A DNA stretch of 64,000 nucleotides from Linyphia triangularis (Eukaryota; Arthropoda; Arachnida; Araneae; Linyphiidae). The DNA lies in the NCBI GenBank assembly GCA_963978545.1, contig OZ021721.1:112811280-112875279 (forward strand), in the 5' to 3' direction. The translations under genes were made by a program, and so were the position numbers. Under the pieces are notes generated by a model. The model ran no database searches and had not been told where the DNA came from. It saw only the letters and a list, made by a program, of their open reading frames with translations. Shown piece after piece: positions 13,701-29,300 of this stretch (within the stretch, counting starts at the first letter, position 1; each line of letters starts with the position of its first letter).

Positions 13701-16700
13701 AGCTTTTTGAACACTGAAATATCAAAGAATGAAAAAATTATTTTTAAATTTTTCTTCCGATTTGGAAGTTAGTGAAACAAGGATTGTTTACTTCATTTAA
13801 ATAAAACTTTATAAATATAATTTTATGGTACATGATTTACTTACTATGTTTGTGTTGGTAAAATTCATATTGGTTATTATTATTTTTTTTATTATTATTT
13901 TTTTTTTGTGTGTGTGATTTGATTTCTTGAGTCATGGTAAATTATTTGCTTCAGTCTTGAAAAGTCATGGATTTGTGACATTTTATTTTGGCAGAAACTC
14001 TGTACTTATACTATTATTTTAATTGCATAATTGTTTGTTTCCATCACAAAATTAAAATTTTGCTTTAGTTAAAATAAAAGAAATGCTGAATGAAAATTTA
14101 TTCTCATCATTAAAATGTATGCATGATACAAATTATGTACTTCAATAAAAAGTTTTGAACTTTCTAAATAAGTTTATAACTAGCGAAATACCAGTGGTTG
14201 ATTACAAACAATCCACATTGGAAACATTTGAAACAAACTAACAATAAAGAGTGAACAGAGTGCTTGTATTTCAAGTATCTGAGGGATATGATAGCTGATA
14301 AAAAGACGAACAGCCTTCTATTTGGTGCATATTCACTCAATTTGGTATTGTTGAATTTATGGCAAAATTTAATGTTTTGTAGTTTTCATTTCAGATTATT
14401 CAAAATTTGAAGTGATTTCACCTCACTCATTAAAATTCTACCATTCTAGTGTTTAAAGAAACTGAATAGAAAATCATTTTCAAAAATATGAATGAATTAG
14501 AAAGCAATTAGTTTCCTAAGTTTTTGGGAGTGAAAACTATCTCCTACTACTACTTTAAACACCTATAGAAATCTGCTGCTTCAATTACTATTTATTTTAA
14601 TATTAGTTTTAATTATATTAACTTTAATGACACACTTAATTACAGCTGGTGCATAAATTTTTTAGAACTATTTAGCTAAACACATTAGAAAACATGCTTT
14701 TGAATCTTTATTGACAATTCAAACGAAATATTTTGCTATAAAATTATTGTGATTAAGATTTGTTAACCAAAGAGTTCTTCATTCTATGCTCAACTCGCGG
14801 TTCTGAGGTTGAATGCTTGCCTAACATACAAAAGGTCTCGAAATCAAGCCTTGCCGAGCACACTGCAATCCCTAGTATCAGAGTGAGAAGACAAGGTAAA
14901 AATTCTGTCTTGGGATGATTTTCGGGCTGCCTGGTAGAATTTTTTTTCATATTACTCCTATTCAAGGCACAAATGCAGCGAAGTTTCTCTTTTTGAAAGA
15001 TCTGGAGGATGTTCTCCCTTGGGTACTACTCAGTTGTCTGGATCTTGTTCTGGCAAAATATAATTCTTGTGCCAGAAAATATTCAACACAAACAATCTTA
15101 TTACTGAATTTTTAGGAATTCTAAAATTAAATTAAAACAAATTTAAGAATGCGTTTCAACAGCTATAGTTTTGAGAATCTAAGAACCGTCTTAAGTGTGA
15201 ATAATCATATATCATACTTTTCATATCCATATGTGTGATCACTGACACATTACCTATTACAACACCAAACATCAGATTTGCAGGCAGTTTATGAACAAGC
15301 CATTTTCATCTTTAATCATTTCAGCCTCGAAACTATTTTAAAGTGGGTTTGGTTTATCAGTCAAATCACTAAATAATGTCTCTAAATGCTAACATCATTT
15401 TCCTTGCTTCTCATCCTTAAGTTATTGTGTAAGCTCTCTCCTGGTCAATCCTTGTAGCACTTCCAATTGAATTTTATTTAATCTTACTAAGCATATCAAA
15501 ACCTTCAAACTTATAGATGACACATGTGTAGCCTATATAGTTTATAAGTGATGATTTTAAAAATGACTTCTTAATTGCCTTTCCGGTATTTCTGGTTGTA
15601 GCTTCTAATTAAATTTCTAATAAAAACTCTTTTTTAACTTTTCATTTCACAATTGCACTTTTCTGTATCACATTTGGTTTGGTTTTGTCTGAAAATGTTG
15701 ATCTTAAGATGGACTGACATATTGATGAACAAACATATTCTCACAGACAGACAGTATTTGTAAAAGCTTCTCCCTAAATTAATGTAATGTAGTAGCTTAG
15801 TTGTAACTATGTGAATTACTTAGGGTTAAAAGAAAACCTCTGACAAATTCAAGGCTTTGAAAGAGAAGGTAAAATGCTTTTCAAATACTAATCTAGGCGT
15901 AACATCAAATAAAAAATTTATAAGGGTGTCATACCTCTAATAGTGAAGTCTCCTTCCTATTTCAAACAATGACCCTACCTTAAATTTTGCACAAAAATGA
16001 AAATAATTTTGGAAAAAAAGGCAGAAGCCCCCCCCCCCCCCCCTTTAACATAAAGTTATTCATATGGGAAGTGGAACAGCTATAAGTAATCGAGCTAGGG
16101 CTGCTTTGATATTTAGTAGTACATAATAGCTTCAGCTTTTATGGATAGATGTATAATGATTATTATCCTTTTCAATTTTGAATGGCTAAAAAGTATATAT
16201 ATATTTTTTTTAACTTTTTATTTTAAAAAGTTTCCTAATATTTAGTAATTAAATTGAATATCTTATTTCTGTGAAAAAATTAAAACCTTCTTGTTCCTTT
16301 TTAATTGTGTATTGAAATGTTATTTAGGCTTCTGAACTGATTGTGGCATTTGATGAACATGTATTGGTAAAAAATATGAAGTTTGGTATTGTCTATCAGA
16401 AGCCAGGACAGGTAAAGTTTATGTACAAATACTAATTACATTTCAAAATACATAATATCTAAGTAATTGCATATTATCTTTAAATTTACAAAAATAATAT
16501 AGCCTCTAACCAACTTTGATATAGCGTGTTGTACAATTTTTAAAAATGATTGTTATGTGCATTATATTTTAGAACATAGTTGATCAACTTGTTCAATCTA
16601 TTCATTCATTTCTTGGATTTAATTTTATTTTTTATTTTGACTTTGGCTATTAAACATTGACTTAACAGTAAAAAGAAAAAGTATGACTTGATCTATTGAT

Positions 16701-19700
16701 TATATCTAACACTGATTTTTTAGATATCTTCTTCAATTCTTGTAACTTATCCTTTTAAGTCTTGATTTAATTTATCCTTGTAAGACTTGATTTGACTTAT
16801 CCTTACAAATTTTTTTTATATATTTTGATTGATAATTTAAATAATTATCCTTGCAAACTTGATGCAACTTTTCCTTGTCAAACATTTCAAGACTCTGACA
16901 AAAGATATAAAATTTTTATTTTATATCTTTTAACTTAACTAATTTTTAAACTTGTGTTCATGCTACCTAAATTTCAACAAGTTGCTTCAAAATACTTTGT
17001 CACTAAGAAATTATCAAGTTTTAAAAATAGCCTTATTTCCAAAAAACACTATTTTAAATAGTGATTTGTTTTATTTTGTAACTATTTTCTGAATTGTCTA
17101 TTAAATAGGCAATGAACTTACATTTGAAACTTTTTTCATCTTAATTCAATTGATATGGCATTTGAAATTCATTTTCATCTATCAAAACGTTTAGCTTTCA
17201 ATTAAACAACTAAAATAATTTTTACCATGTTAATTATGTTATTCAAAACTATAGATCACTGAAGAAGAAATGTTTGGGAATGAGACACACAGTCCTGCTA
17301 TGGAAGAATTTCTGCAACTTTTAGGTAAAAAAGTTGACCTCAGAGGCTTTTCTGGGTAATTATTTTTTCTTGTTCTTTAAAATCAAACATAACTTGTATA
17401 TTTCCTAATTCAGTAATCATGCAAAGCTTTTTGCGGCTTAATAATTTGTTGCTCTAGAATGTAAGTTTAACATATCCAAAAGCTGCTTTCTTTTTCTATG
17501 TCTTCTTCATTTGTTGTTTGTCTTAGTTTCAATGTAGATAACAAAATTATTATGAAAACTGATTTTTAATAAAGAGATTATATTACACATATATATTTGG
17601 TTGACATCTTTGCAGTTTATTAAACCATAAAAAATAACCCATATTTCGTAGGGGAATTTTTCTGTAAATATTGTAATTGTTATTGTCTTAGTGTTTATTT
17701 TTCTGGATGGTTCTTTGTAATTTTTCTCTTGTGTATTTTAGTTTTCGTGGTGGACTAGACACAGTAGATGGTTTGACTGGAGATAATTCCTTTTATACAA
17801 CATTTGAAGATGTAGATATTATGTTTCATGTTTCAACTCTTTTACCTTACTCTCGGACTGATCCTCAGCAAGTATGTTTTCTTTTTACATGACCTAGCTA
17901 TATAGAAATTTCAATTTTATATCAAGTTATGCAACTGAACATGTTAAATTATATTGATATGTACAAACTCATTTTAAATAAGTTAACTTATGGTACTTTA
18001 AAATTGTACACAATTATATTTCTTGAAGCAGAATTGTTGCATTTTAATATATTTATATAGTAATCATGTCATTAAATTTAAATATTTTGCTAAATTTAAG
18101 ATACGCAATTATAGTAAATTATTAGTAATGAAAAAATTTGTGAACATGGAACAAATTCCACCAAAATATTTTTTTAATTGTTCTATATTTGCAAATCAAA
18201 GAACTAAATGAGCAAAAAAGCATGTTTAAAAAAAAGTTTTTATATATTATAGAAATTTTTTTTAAAAATATTTATTAAAGTATATATTGTAAGCACTAAA
18301 TTACATAGGTACTTACTCCTTAATTTATTTTGAATAAATATATCAATCTGGTGTGTAGATACAGATGAGTCATACCATTTTCAATCAACACAAAAGTGAC
18401 ATTTTCAAACCAACCCAACTAATGAAATTTGCTCACTTTTTAAATTCACATGGAAGAGACAAAAAGTGTTGTATGTCAGGATTGCATCCAATTTTTTCTT
18501 GAAATGCACAACAGCAAAATTGTAAATTTGACATTTCTGGCATTGCTAATCAATCAGCAGTTTCATTTCTCCTTTTTACTTTTTATTTGTTAATTTTGAT
18601 TTACTAACATATTTTTAGACTCACTCTTGCAAATGAGTTCTTTTTCATTTTTATTATTTCAACATTAAAAAAAAGAGAGATAAATTTCTTTTTCTTCTTG
18701 CAGTTGGTTTGGCCATCAAACAAGATCGCTGCAAATTCGATTTTCTGCCATTGTTCATCTTCTGAGAATCCATTTTTATACAGTAGACTATCTCAAATCC
18801 GGAATCACTGGGACTTCGGTGATTCCAGATTTTGGAAAATCCGGATTTTAGAACATATCATTGTTCATACACAAAATCAATGAAATAAAACATATAAATA
18901 GAATAAACTTAGAAAAAATCTTGTATAAGTTGATGTGGTTTTGAAAAACATTTGTTTTAAGGTTAGCTGTTTTAATAGTTTTGACTTTTGGCTAAACTTT
19001 TCTCCTGTTTCTTGAATCCCTATTATTTCCAATTCTGAAATTGTTTCATTGCTCATTAATTGCATTGCCTAATACTTCCCACTAATTTCTCCATGGGAAT
19101 TTTATCCTCAACTACTTCGTTATCGCTGTCATCACTTTCGAATACGGACAAACTTCTGTTAAAAAAAAATTAATATAGCAATGTGGGAAAAGATCCGGAT
19201 CTTAAATATTTCCGGATTTTGAATATTTTACTGTCTGTGAAATTGCATACAATGTTATCCTCAACCAATCAATATCTTGCAAAAGGCTTTCAAATAATTT
19301 GGAAAGGTGTTCCCAATTAATTCTAGTCATTAGTAGAAAACGTTGACTCACATTGGAATTTATGCTGATAACTGAGGGATATCCCAGAAATCTTTATCTT
19401 TAGGTTAGAGATTTAAGGTTTTGTAGGTTTTTTTTTACATTTCATATAATTATGTAATATGTTTTATTGCATCTTATTGTATTTTATTGATATTGCTGAA
19501 TTAGTAATAACTTATTATTAACAATTTCATTACATCAAATTCTATTATTTAAATTGCTTTTATTATCACTACTACACATCTTATAGTTTTGAAATGGCTA
19601 TTGTTAGTCAGAGAAAAGCTTTTTCCTTTAAAAGCAAAGTGGAAATTAGTAAACAAAGTGAAATGTTAAAATTCAATCGGTAATTTAAGGAGAATTTTCT

Positions 19701-22700
19701 CTGTAAATGTACCATGTACAATTTAAAAAAAAAAAAACTTCAATCATCGCAACCCATGTTTAAGAAAAATCTGGACAGAATTTAGAGTTGGCGATAGGGT
19801 TATAGTGGAAACATCAATGAAACCTTGTTGGAATGGTTCATCTTTCAAAGATACAGACATTTCTTTGTAACATTGACCATGGTACAAGTGAAGAACGATG
19901 AATTTCTAGTGGTCAAATGGTTTTCTGGATAGATTAAAAAAACAGGCAAACAAAGACAAATTATTAAAAATAAAAGTGAAAGAGCCAGAATTAACATTTG
20001 CATGCATAAATACCATAGTATATAAATTCCATATGATTGAGTACTTTTTCAAATGTATGAATAAACAAAGCTACAGAATCAATTGTCTTGTATGGAAGGA
20101 AATATCAGATCAGGTAAAGTAAATGTTGGGGAAAGAAATCTCAATATTTATCTGAAAACTTAATTCTCTGCACGTTATCAGAAGCTACAAAATACATCCT
20201 TACATTTATAAAATAAAACTAAAAGAATGTCTGCCAAACATAAGCAGGTTCAAATCTAAATAAATTACACTCTTCTTTCACTAAGTCCTGGTTTTGATTA
20301 ATCCAAAAAAAGAGACATAATAAACTTACTTTCGTAGTTTAATCTATGTCAAAAATCTCTGCAGAAATCGTGTAATGTGTGTACAAATAAAGAGGCTGAA
20401 TTCTTATATTCACAATTTATATTTCAGCACATAACTCACCTTTACAGAGCACAAACTAAAGAACAGGAGCCACAAAAATATAAACACATAGCAAATATCG
20501 CAACTAAAAAAGATCTCTTACAAACCATCTCTGGGAGCCTTTTAAACTTCACAAACTTAAACCAGACATTTCTAGAATGAACAGACATTATCCAGAAAGT
20601 ACATGAAAATTCTTCACTTTTCTTGCAAACAAAAACCGTTGTATCGGCTTCTTTAAACAGTATTAAATTGTTACAAAATAAACAAAAAATAATTTTATTA
20701 TTTTACTCATAAATTACAAACATTTTCAAACTAATTAAAAAGAAATAAATACATTTAAGTTTTATAACCTTCAAGAAATATACATGTGTTGCCATCTATT
20801 GACTTATTAAGAAATTTCACGACAGTAAAACAAACTCCTAAAACAATTTTACATACCTATTTCTAAGAATCTTTTTGCGTACCACCCTCTAAGCTTATAC
20901 ATGTTTGGCACATTCAGCATATTTTACTTCAGACAGGCAATGCATTTGTATATCTGGGAACTAAAATAGTCTGCTTAACCTTTTGAAGCACAAATTTTGC
21001 TTTTATTTTTGATTTTAATGACATTTGGTATGAGCCGTCTTTATGTGTAGAAAAATGGAGTATACTTCCTTTTTGCAAAGAAATATTTATTTTAACTTTT
21101 GTAAGTGGTTATGTTATGAAACCACAATGCAATTAATAGTGAACACAAATGACATACCTAATCAAATTTTTTCTGCATAAAAAATTGCACTTTGTTTCAA
21201 GTTGTATAAAATGGAAAAATCATTTAGATTATTTATGATACGTTTGTGGTTTTGCTGTAAAACCAGTCCGTGTATAGAAATTTAAGTAGTTTCTGTGTGA
21301 AACCATTATGCTTCAAAGGGTTGTTAAAAAGACCTTTTGCTACAATTAGTAGTCAATGGTGCAGCAGTCCAATAAATTTGAACATCACTATAGTTAAATT
21401 TTGCTTTCTCTTCTCCACGAACATTGTGTAGCTTTTTCTGTTGCTCAATATGTAGTACTGCTTGTAAATAACGTGGCCTTAGTGGTATGGTATACTTTAA
21501 ATACCAGTTAGGGAATATCTGTACCTATTAACAAAATGTAACCTTTTCTCATATTTATATTATATTTTATCAAAACATTGTTTCCCAATTTCAAAAGTGT
21601 ATCGTTAGTCACAAATTCCCTCCTAATGTTTTAATATATTTGAAATAAACAATATTTTTATTATTCCAGCTTCAAAGAAAACGTCATATTGGTAATGACG
21701 TTGTCACTATTGTATTTCAAGATGAAAATACACCTTTTATGCCCAGTATGATTGCATCTCATTTTCTACATGCCTTTATTGTTGTTCAGGCAATTGATCC
21801 ATTAACACCCAATACCAGGTAAAACAAAAAAGAATGTAATAGTTAACTTTACAAAATACTTGTAATACAAGGTTTTCATGAAACTCACTCCTTTCACAGG
21901 TATAGAATATCAGTCACATGTAGAGATGATGTACCAAGTTTTGGTCCTACAATGCCAAAACCTCCTATTTTCAACAAATCTGAAGAAACTAGAAAATTTT
22001 TGCTTTCCAAACTCATAAATGCAGAAATTTCGTCATTAAAAGGAAAGAAATTTGCAAGTCTAGAGGTAAATGTTTCATTTTTCCATTCGATATGTATATA
22101 TACTCTCATTCTGTAGATCTAGTGTACACAAATTGAGAATTGTCAAAAGTGAAGTGAAACATTTTAATACTACCAGATCAATTTTCTTTTGGCTATCAAG
22201 TTTGCACAATCTTGTAAACATCAGTCTCAACGGTGATGCAAATAAAAATGTAAGAAGAAAATGTTGTTTTTTACTCAACTGCTTTATCCTTACTTGCTGA
22301 ATTTTCAGCTAATAAAAAAATCTTCAATAGTTTTCATAGCAATAAGATATTTATTACTGTTGTACATTTCAACTAATTTTTTTCTGTTAACTACAAATGA
22401 AGATATTGAAATGGAATGTCAAAGTTCTTAAGTTAAAATTTTTATATTTCAGAGACGGACAAAAGATTCCTTGTTACAGTCTCTCTATGATACTTTATTG
22501 GCAAGAACAATCGACTTTTGTGGATTTTCCCTTCCTCATTGCAGCAATAAATCTGAAGCTATTGGTGCTGCAACAGGATTTTTTGACTCAGTCCGTAAAG
22601 CACTTAGTGGACGCAACCGTAGTCATTCTGTGGAATCTAATATTGCTAATACAACCCCAAAACGCTCATCATCAAGAGCTAGCAATAGCAGCTTAACAGG

Positions 22701-23257
22701 AACCATCACTGGAGACACAACTCCATCTGTGAGATTTATTTACTTTTTTCTTTACAGATCAGCAAAATATAATTTCAATAAAATTTTATTCTAATGTACA
22801 GCATTCTTTGTAATGTCTCTTTTTATTTTAGACTTTACGAGCACAGAGCTCTCAAGTTTTAGATGCTGCAACATCTACGAGTCCTGTAAATTGGTATGAA
22901 ACTGTGATATTTCTTTTTATCTTTCTGGAACAATTTTTATGTTCATATTTGAAATATTCTGGACAGAATCATATTATGTAAGTTTCAATTTCAGAAATTT
23001 ATGTTTGTCAGTTCTAACAATGAATGCACAAGATCTGTAACTGACCGACCAATGCCCATTTTAGGTAGATGTAAACACTTTATTCAAAGTCTTAACTGCA
23101 GCATGGATGATTGTGTTTCTTGATTTCACAATTTCTTTTTACCAGACATTTTAAAGTTTGGCACATCAGTATTATTTCCTCCAAAGTGTACTTTTCAATC
23201 ATTTCAATTATAACTTAAGGCAATGCAAGCAGCATTTTCAATAAACAACCGTCTCTC

Positions 23258-23332
<75 letters not shown>

Positions 23333-26300
23333 GGAAGATACCTGTAGAAAATGATAAATGTCCTGGAAACTGAGGTTTATTATGAGTAATTACAATAAAA
23401 CCGTGTGAAAATTTCTTCTAGTTCAATTTGTCCCCATTCCTTTAACCAAAGTTCAACTCAGCATAAAAGAAATGCAGTCTGAGAGATGAATAGCATTCTT
23501 AGTTTTTTCTTCATTCTTCCATTGTTAGTCCTTCAGTGGCTGATTGTGTTTCATTATATCCTTTTTCTCACAATGCTTGTTTATCCATCATTTGCTCTTT
23601 TATACCTACAATTTTAAGAATGTTTTCCTTTTGAACACAATTCTTGTTAAATCATAATGATTTGTGTTTCATTTGTTTATAAGGTTAGGCGACTCCACCC
23701 CTAGGTTCTCTATACTCACAGATAACAAATGTAATCCCTTTGGTTTGCTTCACTATCTCCAAGTCACCTTTATTGAATTTTTTTAAATTATATTATACCA
23801 TGATAGTTTAACCATCTGCATGTACACTTGAAGAAAATGAAATTTCTTCACGAATCACAAAAAATATTTCCCATTTATTCCCCCCCCCCCCCTCTCCGCT
23901 CTGCCTTTTCCTAGCATATTCATGCTCAGATCACCAGTATCAGGCAAGAGCACTGCAATCACATCGCAATAGAACTTCCAAACACACTTCTCATTCAACA
24001 CAATCACCCAAAACTGCAAAAAAAAACATAAGAAAAAATACCTACCCTCCATCAAATTTTGACGGACCGATCACAAAAAACAATTTTCTGTTTCCATATC
24101 GAGTTCATTAGTGAACCTTTCATTTCACTGATGCTTTTTTGAAACGGCATTAAGTATTTTTTAAATTTGCACTTTTAAAATTATAAAATCTCAGTATTTT
24201 TTAAATCCCTGCAATCCAAATGCTCAATTAAATATTATTTGCTAATTATGCTTAAATTTTCAGAGCTTTACCTAAAAAAGGGTACTTTCTATGGACATAG
24301 TATATGACCCACAATTATTGGTCCCATAGGATTTTTTTTATGGCTAAATTTTTAAAAAATTCCGGTTTTGACAATTATAGGTAGAATGCTAATTATGTTC
24401 AAATTTCAAAGCTGTACGTGAAGTTAAAGGTATCTTTTCATTCAAGGGAGAAAACTTGAATCTTAAAAAAATATTTAAATATAGAAATAAAATAAAATGT
24501 GTTTCGTTTTTTTAGTGAATGATTTTCATTGTCTCTGTGCTTTGTTCAAAACATAACTATTTATTCAAAACATAACCATTTTTACTAGATATAACAATTG
24601 TAATAGAAGGTAATTAGCAAAATTTGCAGAGAAAAATGCATGTTTTTTATCTAAATTTATGTGGGTTAGCACTGCTCATTCAGTAGCAGCATCTATTACA
24701 TGGGATTAAAAAAGTATTTTTAATTGCAAGTTTGAAATTTTAACTGTCATTAATTTAGTTTTAATTTTAAAAGCATTACTCTCATTATATCTTATAAATA
24801 ATATCATATATTTCAAGAAGCTTTTGGCAAATGTTTTTATCAAAAATATATTGCATTAGATTTAGGAGCAGGAAATCTTGGTAATGGGGAACTTGCACCT
24901 ATGCATGAAATACCGTAATTTCATATTTTCTAGAAGGTACACAGTTATATTTTCCGAATATTAACTCAAAAGTTTCAAAAAGAGATTGTTTTTGAAAAAA
25001 TGCAATTAAAAATGACCGAAAATGGCAGTAATATCACTTGACTAAAAAGGCCTTGTGTCGTCACATGACGTCAAAATACATGGAGACCAGGTCCACGTCT
25101 CCTCCAAACTACTCTAGGTTGCAATCTATTGGTCGTATTAACTTTCCGTTATTGTTATGGTTCACAATAGAATTCATGGAGTTAAATGGATTTGAAAATA
25201 TGTTATGAAAGGGACTTTGCATCGAGGAGACCTGTCCAGATCCACGGATCCTCCAAACTACTCTAGATTGCAATCTTTCACTCATGTTAGCTTTCTGTTA
25301 TTGGTTCACAATATAGAATTCATGGGGTTAAATGGTTTTGAAAGTATGTTATGAAAGGAATACGTTAATTGACCACTATTTTCTACCAACCGATTATTTT
25401 ATTAACATTTCAAAAGTTCCTTTTTTCAATCTTGATCCACATAGCCATGTTGTTTTAGTTTATTCAAATTGCTTTTTGTGAATTTATAGCACAAGAATGC
25501 AGCATAGTTTTAATAGCTTGACAGCTTTTAAATTTAGAAACAGGAATGGGTACATGATTTTATACATCAAACTCTAGACAGTACAAATACAAATGAACCC
25601 AGCAATTATCGCTTATTATTTATGCAAGCCACTTGAAACTGTTGAATTAAAAATTATATTTGTCAAATTTTTTCCTTAAATGATGTGTTCATACTTTAGA
25701 CTTTTCTCAAAAAACCTACCTCAGAATGTTGGTGAAAACACTTTTTGTTGAAGTATTAAATATCACAAGAAGTAGCACTTAATTATTGCACATACTGAAA
25801 ATGAAGATTATATTACTCTCATGACAGCATAACAAATTCTTTATATCTTACAATTAAAAAAGGAATTTAAAATTCATTATCTTTCCTAACATATGAAGTT
25901 TTGAACTTGCTTTCACAATTTATAAATAAGTTGACTTTTTTTTTTTTTTTTAATTTTAACATTCATTAGTTGTATAAGCAATAAAAATACAAAAACGTAC
26001 ATTTAAATCAACTGTTTTTTCATGTATTCAGAATAATATAGCTTTTGCTTCATGCTCAAGTAAGTTTTTACCTCCTACAAATTTGGATTTGTAAGTTTTT
26101 ACAAGTCTTATTCCGATAAACAATTAGCTGAACGCACAACATTAATAGCACCATCTCACGATTGTTAGCAACATGAATGACATGAACTGACACTTTTCCC
26201 ATTAATAATGCTTTCAACAGTACTCTAAAAGTATATTTTCAAGTATTTTAATTTCATCAATCATTTCTCAAATAACTAGACAATACTTTTAGTCAACTTA

Positions 26301-29300
26301 AAAAACCTTAAATGTGCTATTGTCCCACAATTAAAATCAATTTCCAAAATGTTAACAAATTCTGTTTGCCTGACCATCACTAATCCTGCATTTTGGCTTC
26401 ATCTGTTTAGTAATGTTTTTACAGAATGTGATGTCATGAGCACTGATTAGTTAATTTAAACATAATTTTTATAAGGGCTATTTGGCTTGTATTTTGATAA
26501 CCTTTTTACAAGCGATTTTGAAAATTACGCAACTTCCCCATTACTCTGAATAATTCACCCAAAATAGTAACTACTTGTGAACATTGGCAGCCATTCTCTT
26601 TGATTTAGCCTCTGCTTTTTTCCTTGACAATCCAATTTGAAAATTCATTAGTAATTTAAGGTTCCACTTTAAAGTTTATTTCAATGGTAAGTGCAGGGGT
26701 CGCAGACGTCCTATATGTCCTATAAATCCTATATTTTTTAAAAAATCGATAAAAACGTCCTATATTGTCCTATATTTTACAATTGTCCTATATATCCTAT
26801 ATTTCTACATTGATTCGATCTATATTTTCTTCGAATTCGTAATAACGGCGCCGTTTGTTGCCATTTTTTAATATTTCGGATTCTTTGGCGCGATCGTAGG
26901 TGAAAAAGACCTGACAAAAACGATGTTTGTAGCGGCGGCGCGGCGTTTTATCTCTTGTGACGTCACGTGCTGCATAACCTACAACTCAACTCTACTAGAC
27001 CGGCGGGAGTTGTAAACATGTGAACATTTCCATAACATAGAAGATTTCGATCTCGTATTCTTCTAGATGCTCAAAATTACGAGACGTATTTGGCTGTGTT
27101 AAGCACTTTATAAGTGGCAGAAATAGACAGTCGGTGGTTTCAAAACAAAACAAAAAACAATCGGTCTTGAATTTCTGATCTGATTTCTCCTCCAACGTAA
27201 TAAATTAGTTGGCCATAATGCAGAGAGAGATGCAACAACAAAACTCTGCCGCGGGAAAAACGGATAAAAACAACTTGGGATTAACTTGCAGGACTACTAA
27301 AGAGTTTTGAGTGCTCCGTCAATATTTGATGAAGGAAACAAAAGGGTTAAGATTTACTGTATGATGTCGGATGGCGATTTTTTTATTCCGAATCCTGTAC
27401 GGATTCTGCGCCACGAATTGTTTACATCAAACCGCTCCAAATTATGGCAATCATAGGCAGTTAGTTATCTTGCTCTTAAAAAATGGCAGGGCTGCCATTT
27501 TTTGGCGAAAATCGCCTTGGCGCAGAATTCGTACCGGATTCGGAATATTAGCCACGATTTTTTCATAAAAGTCGCCAAAATTGAAAATTACGTCAATACG
27601 TTGTGTTGTCAAATCCAAACGATCACTAGGGTTGCTTTAAAACCAAGTGCCAGGTTCGCCACATTCGGCGATAAATCTTCCACTTTTCGCCGCCAATCCA
27701 GCCGACACTGAACAGTAAATCTGAATCAACAAAAGACTGCAAACATTGATAAAATGAAAATACTTAAAGAAATTGGAACAGTTAAAAATGCTGGAAGCAA
27801 AAGACTCATGATTGCAAATAATGTAATTAATAAAACTTGATTTAGGGATGGAATATTGAGGCAATAACGGATCACTTATTCAGGATCAGGCGATTTCTTT
27901 TTTTTAAAGGCGTGTTTTCTATTCTCTTAAATTCAATATAAAGAGTATATATATGTATAACGAATATATATATGTATAACGAGTATATATATGTATAACG
28001 AGTTAATTTTGAAGTTCAGTAGCAACTGTGTGCAGTTATTTGATGTTTTATATTGTCCTATATTTTTTTTGAAAAAATCCTATATATTCTTATTTTGTCA
28101 CTTTGACCCCTGTAAGTGCAGAGTTATTACAAAATTACCCCAGTAATTAAAATACTTACAAAGTTTGGGAAAAATTGTTTATTGTTGTAAATTCTTAAAG
28201 AATATTATTATACTTTTAATACTCGTTTGAATATTAATATACTTCAAATATAAATGTTTATGTAACAGTTATTAATAAAATAATTTAATTTTTAACCACT
28301 ATTTCATTAGTGTTTACGTATGCTTTTTTTTTATAATCCTTGTAAGATTTCATGATATTTATCAACTTCTCTTCCTATTAATATGTATATTTTGTCATAA
28401 ATTTGTGTTTGAGATCTTTAAAAACTCTCTTTATCAGCAGTTGATAAATGTCCTTAAAACTTCTCCCAAAAATTTTCTCTTTTTAACCACCGACCAGTAA
28501 TACCAATCAAATATCAATTTCATAATTAATAATTAATTTTGTTATGAAATTTTTTTAACTCTGTTGGGGTACAAGCAAATAGTCATTTCCTCCAATAGAG
28601 ATGTCATTTGATGGTTTCTTTGTATAATTAATGTTACACAACTTTGCATCTATATAACCTTGTGACTGAAAGGGTTATGGTTTTGCAAATATATCTCTTT
28701 AAAAATTGAGATTAATGTATTGAAATGTTTCTTATTTGGAAAGGTTAGCTTTGTATTTTACGAGATGATATTAAACTAAAATGATTTTTGATTAAGTAAT
28801 TGAGGTCTGAAAAATAATTGTATTTTTCTGGCATTGATTACTTAATTACTAAATTAAAAATAATTTATAGTGCACTTTATAATTTAAATAAACATAGAAC
28901 AAATTAATTAAGCATGAATTTAAACTTTATAAATTTGAGATGATAGTTATTAAAAAAGCTAATTTATTAAAAAAATGGTTATTGACTGGGAGAGAAGTAG
29001 TTAAATAACATGACATTTTAGTTAGATTATAACTCAACTTAACAGAACTAAATATTATTGAAAGTTTGATTAAAAATTATATAAATTTTATTAAAACTTT
29101 ATAAAAAATAATTAAAATTAAATGGAATTTTAATTGAATATTAAAAATTACTTGTATATTAATTAAAAATTACTAAATTTACATTGATATTTTTTGAACA
29201 TTTGTACTGGAGTTAACCTTGATTTCAGTCTCAAAAGGATGTCTTACCTTCCCCGACTCTCCATTCAAATGAGTTTCTTTGCAACAGCTCTATGTCATTT

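Larger units (their letters stand above)
26694..28112. mobile_element. CAGGGGTC-ended DNA element, 1.4 kb
   Basis: Ends CAGGGGTC and GACCCCTG are exact 8-bp inverses. TAAGTG abuts both (26688-26693, 28113-28118). Alternatively a 10-bp repeat GTAAGTGCAG (26687-26696, 28112-28121) bounds a slightly shorter element. Both ends are rich in TCCTATAT words, as is the 10168-10326 insert. The interior contains a GC-rich patch with a CpG-rich GGCGGCGCGGCG (about 26820-26960), unusual for the window, and no recognised transposase. Confidence 0.65.

Noticed and set aside
14753..14965. Protein-coding frame on the - strand
   Set aside because: It overlaps a tRNA-Val-like SINE head read on the opposite strand and contains no protein motif.
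23251..23329. CRISPR-like or regulatory array
   Set aside because: It is a simple dinucleotide microsatellite without spacers.
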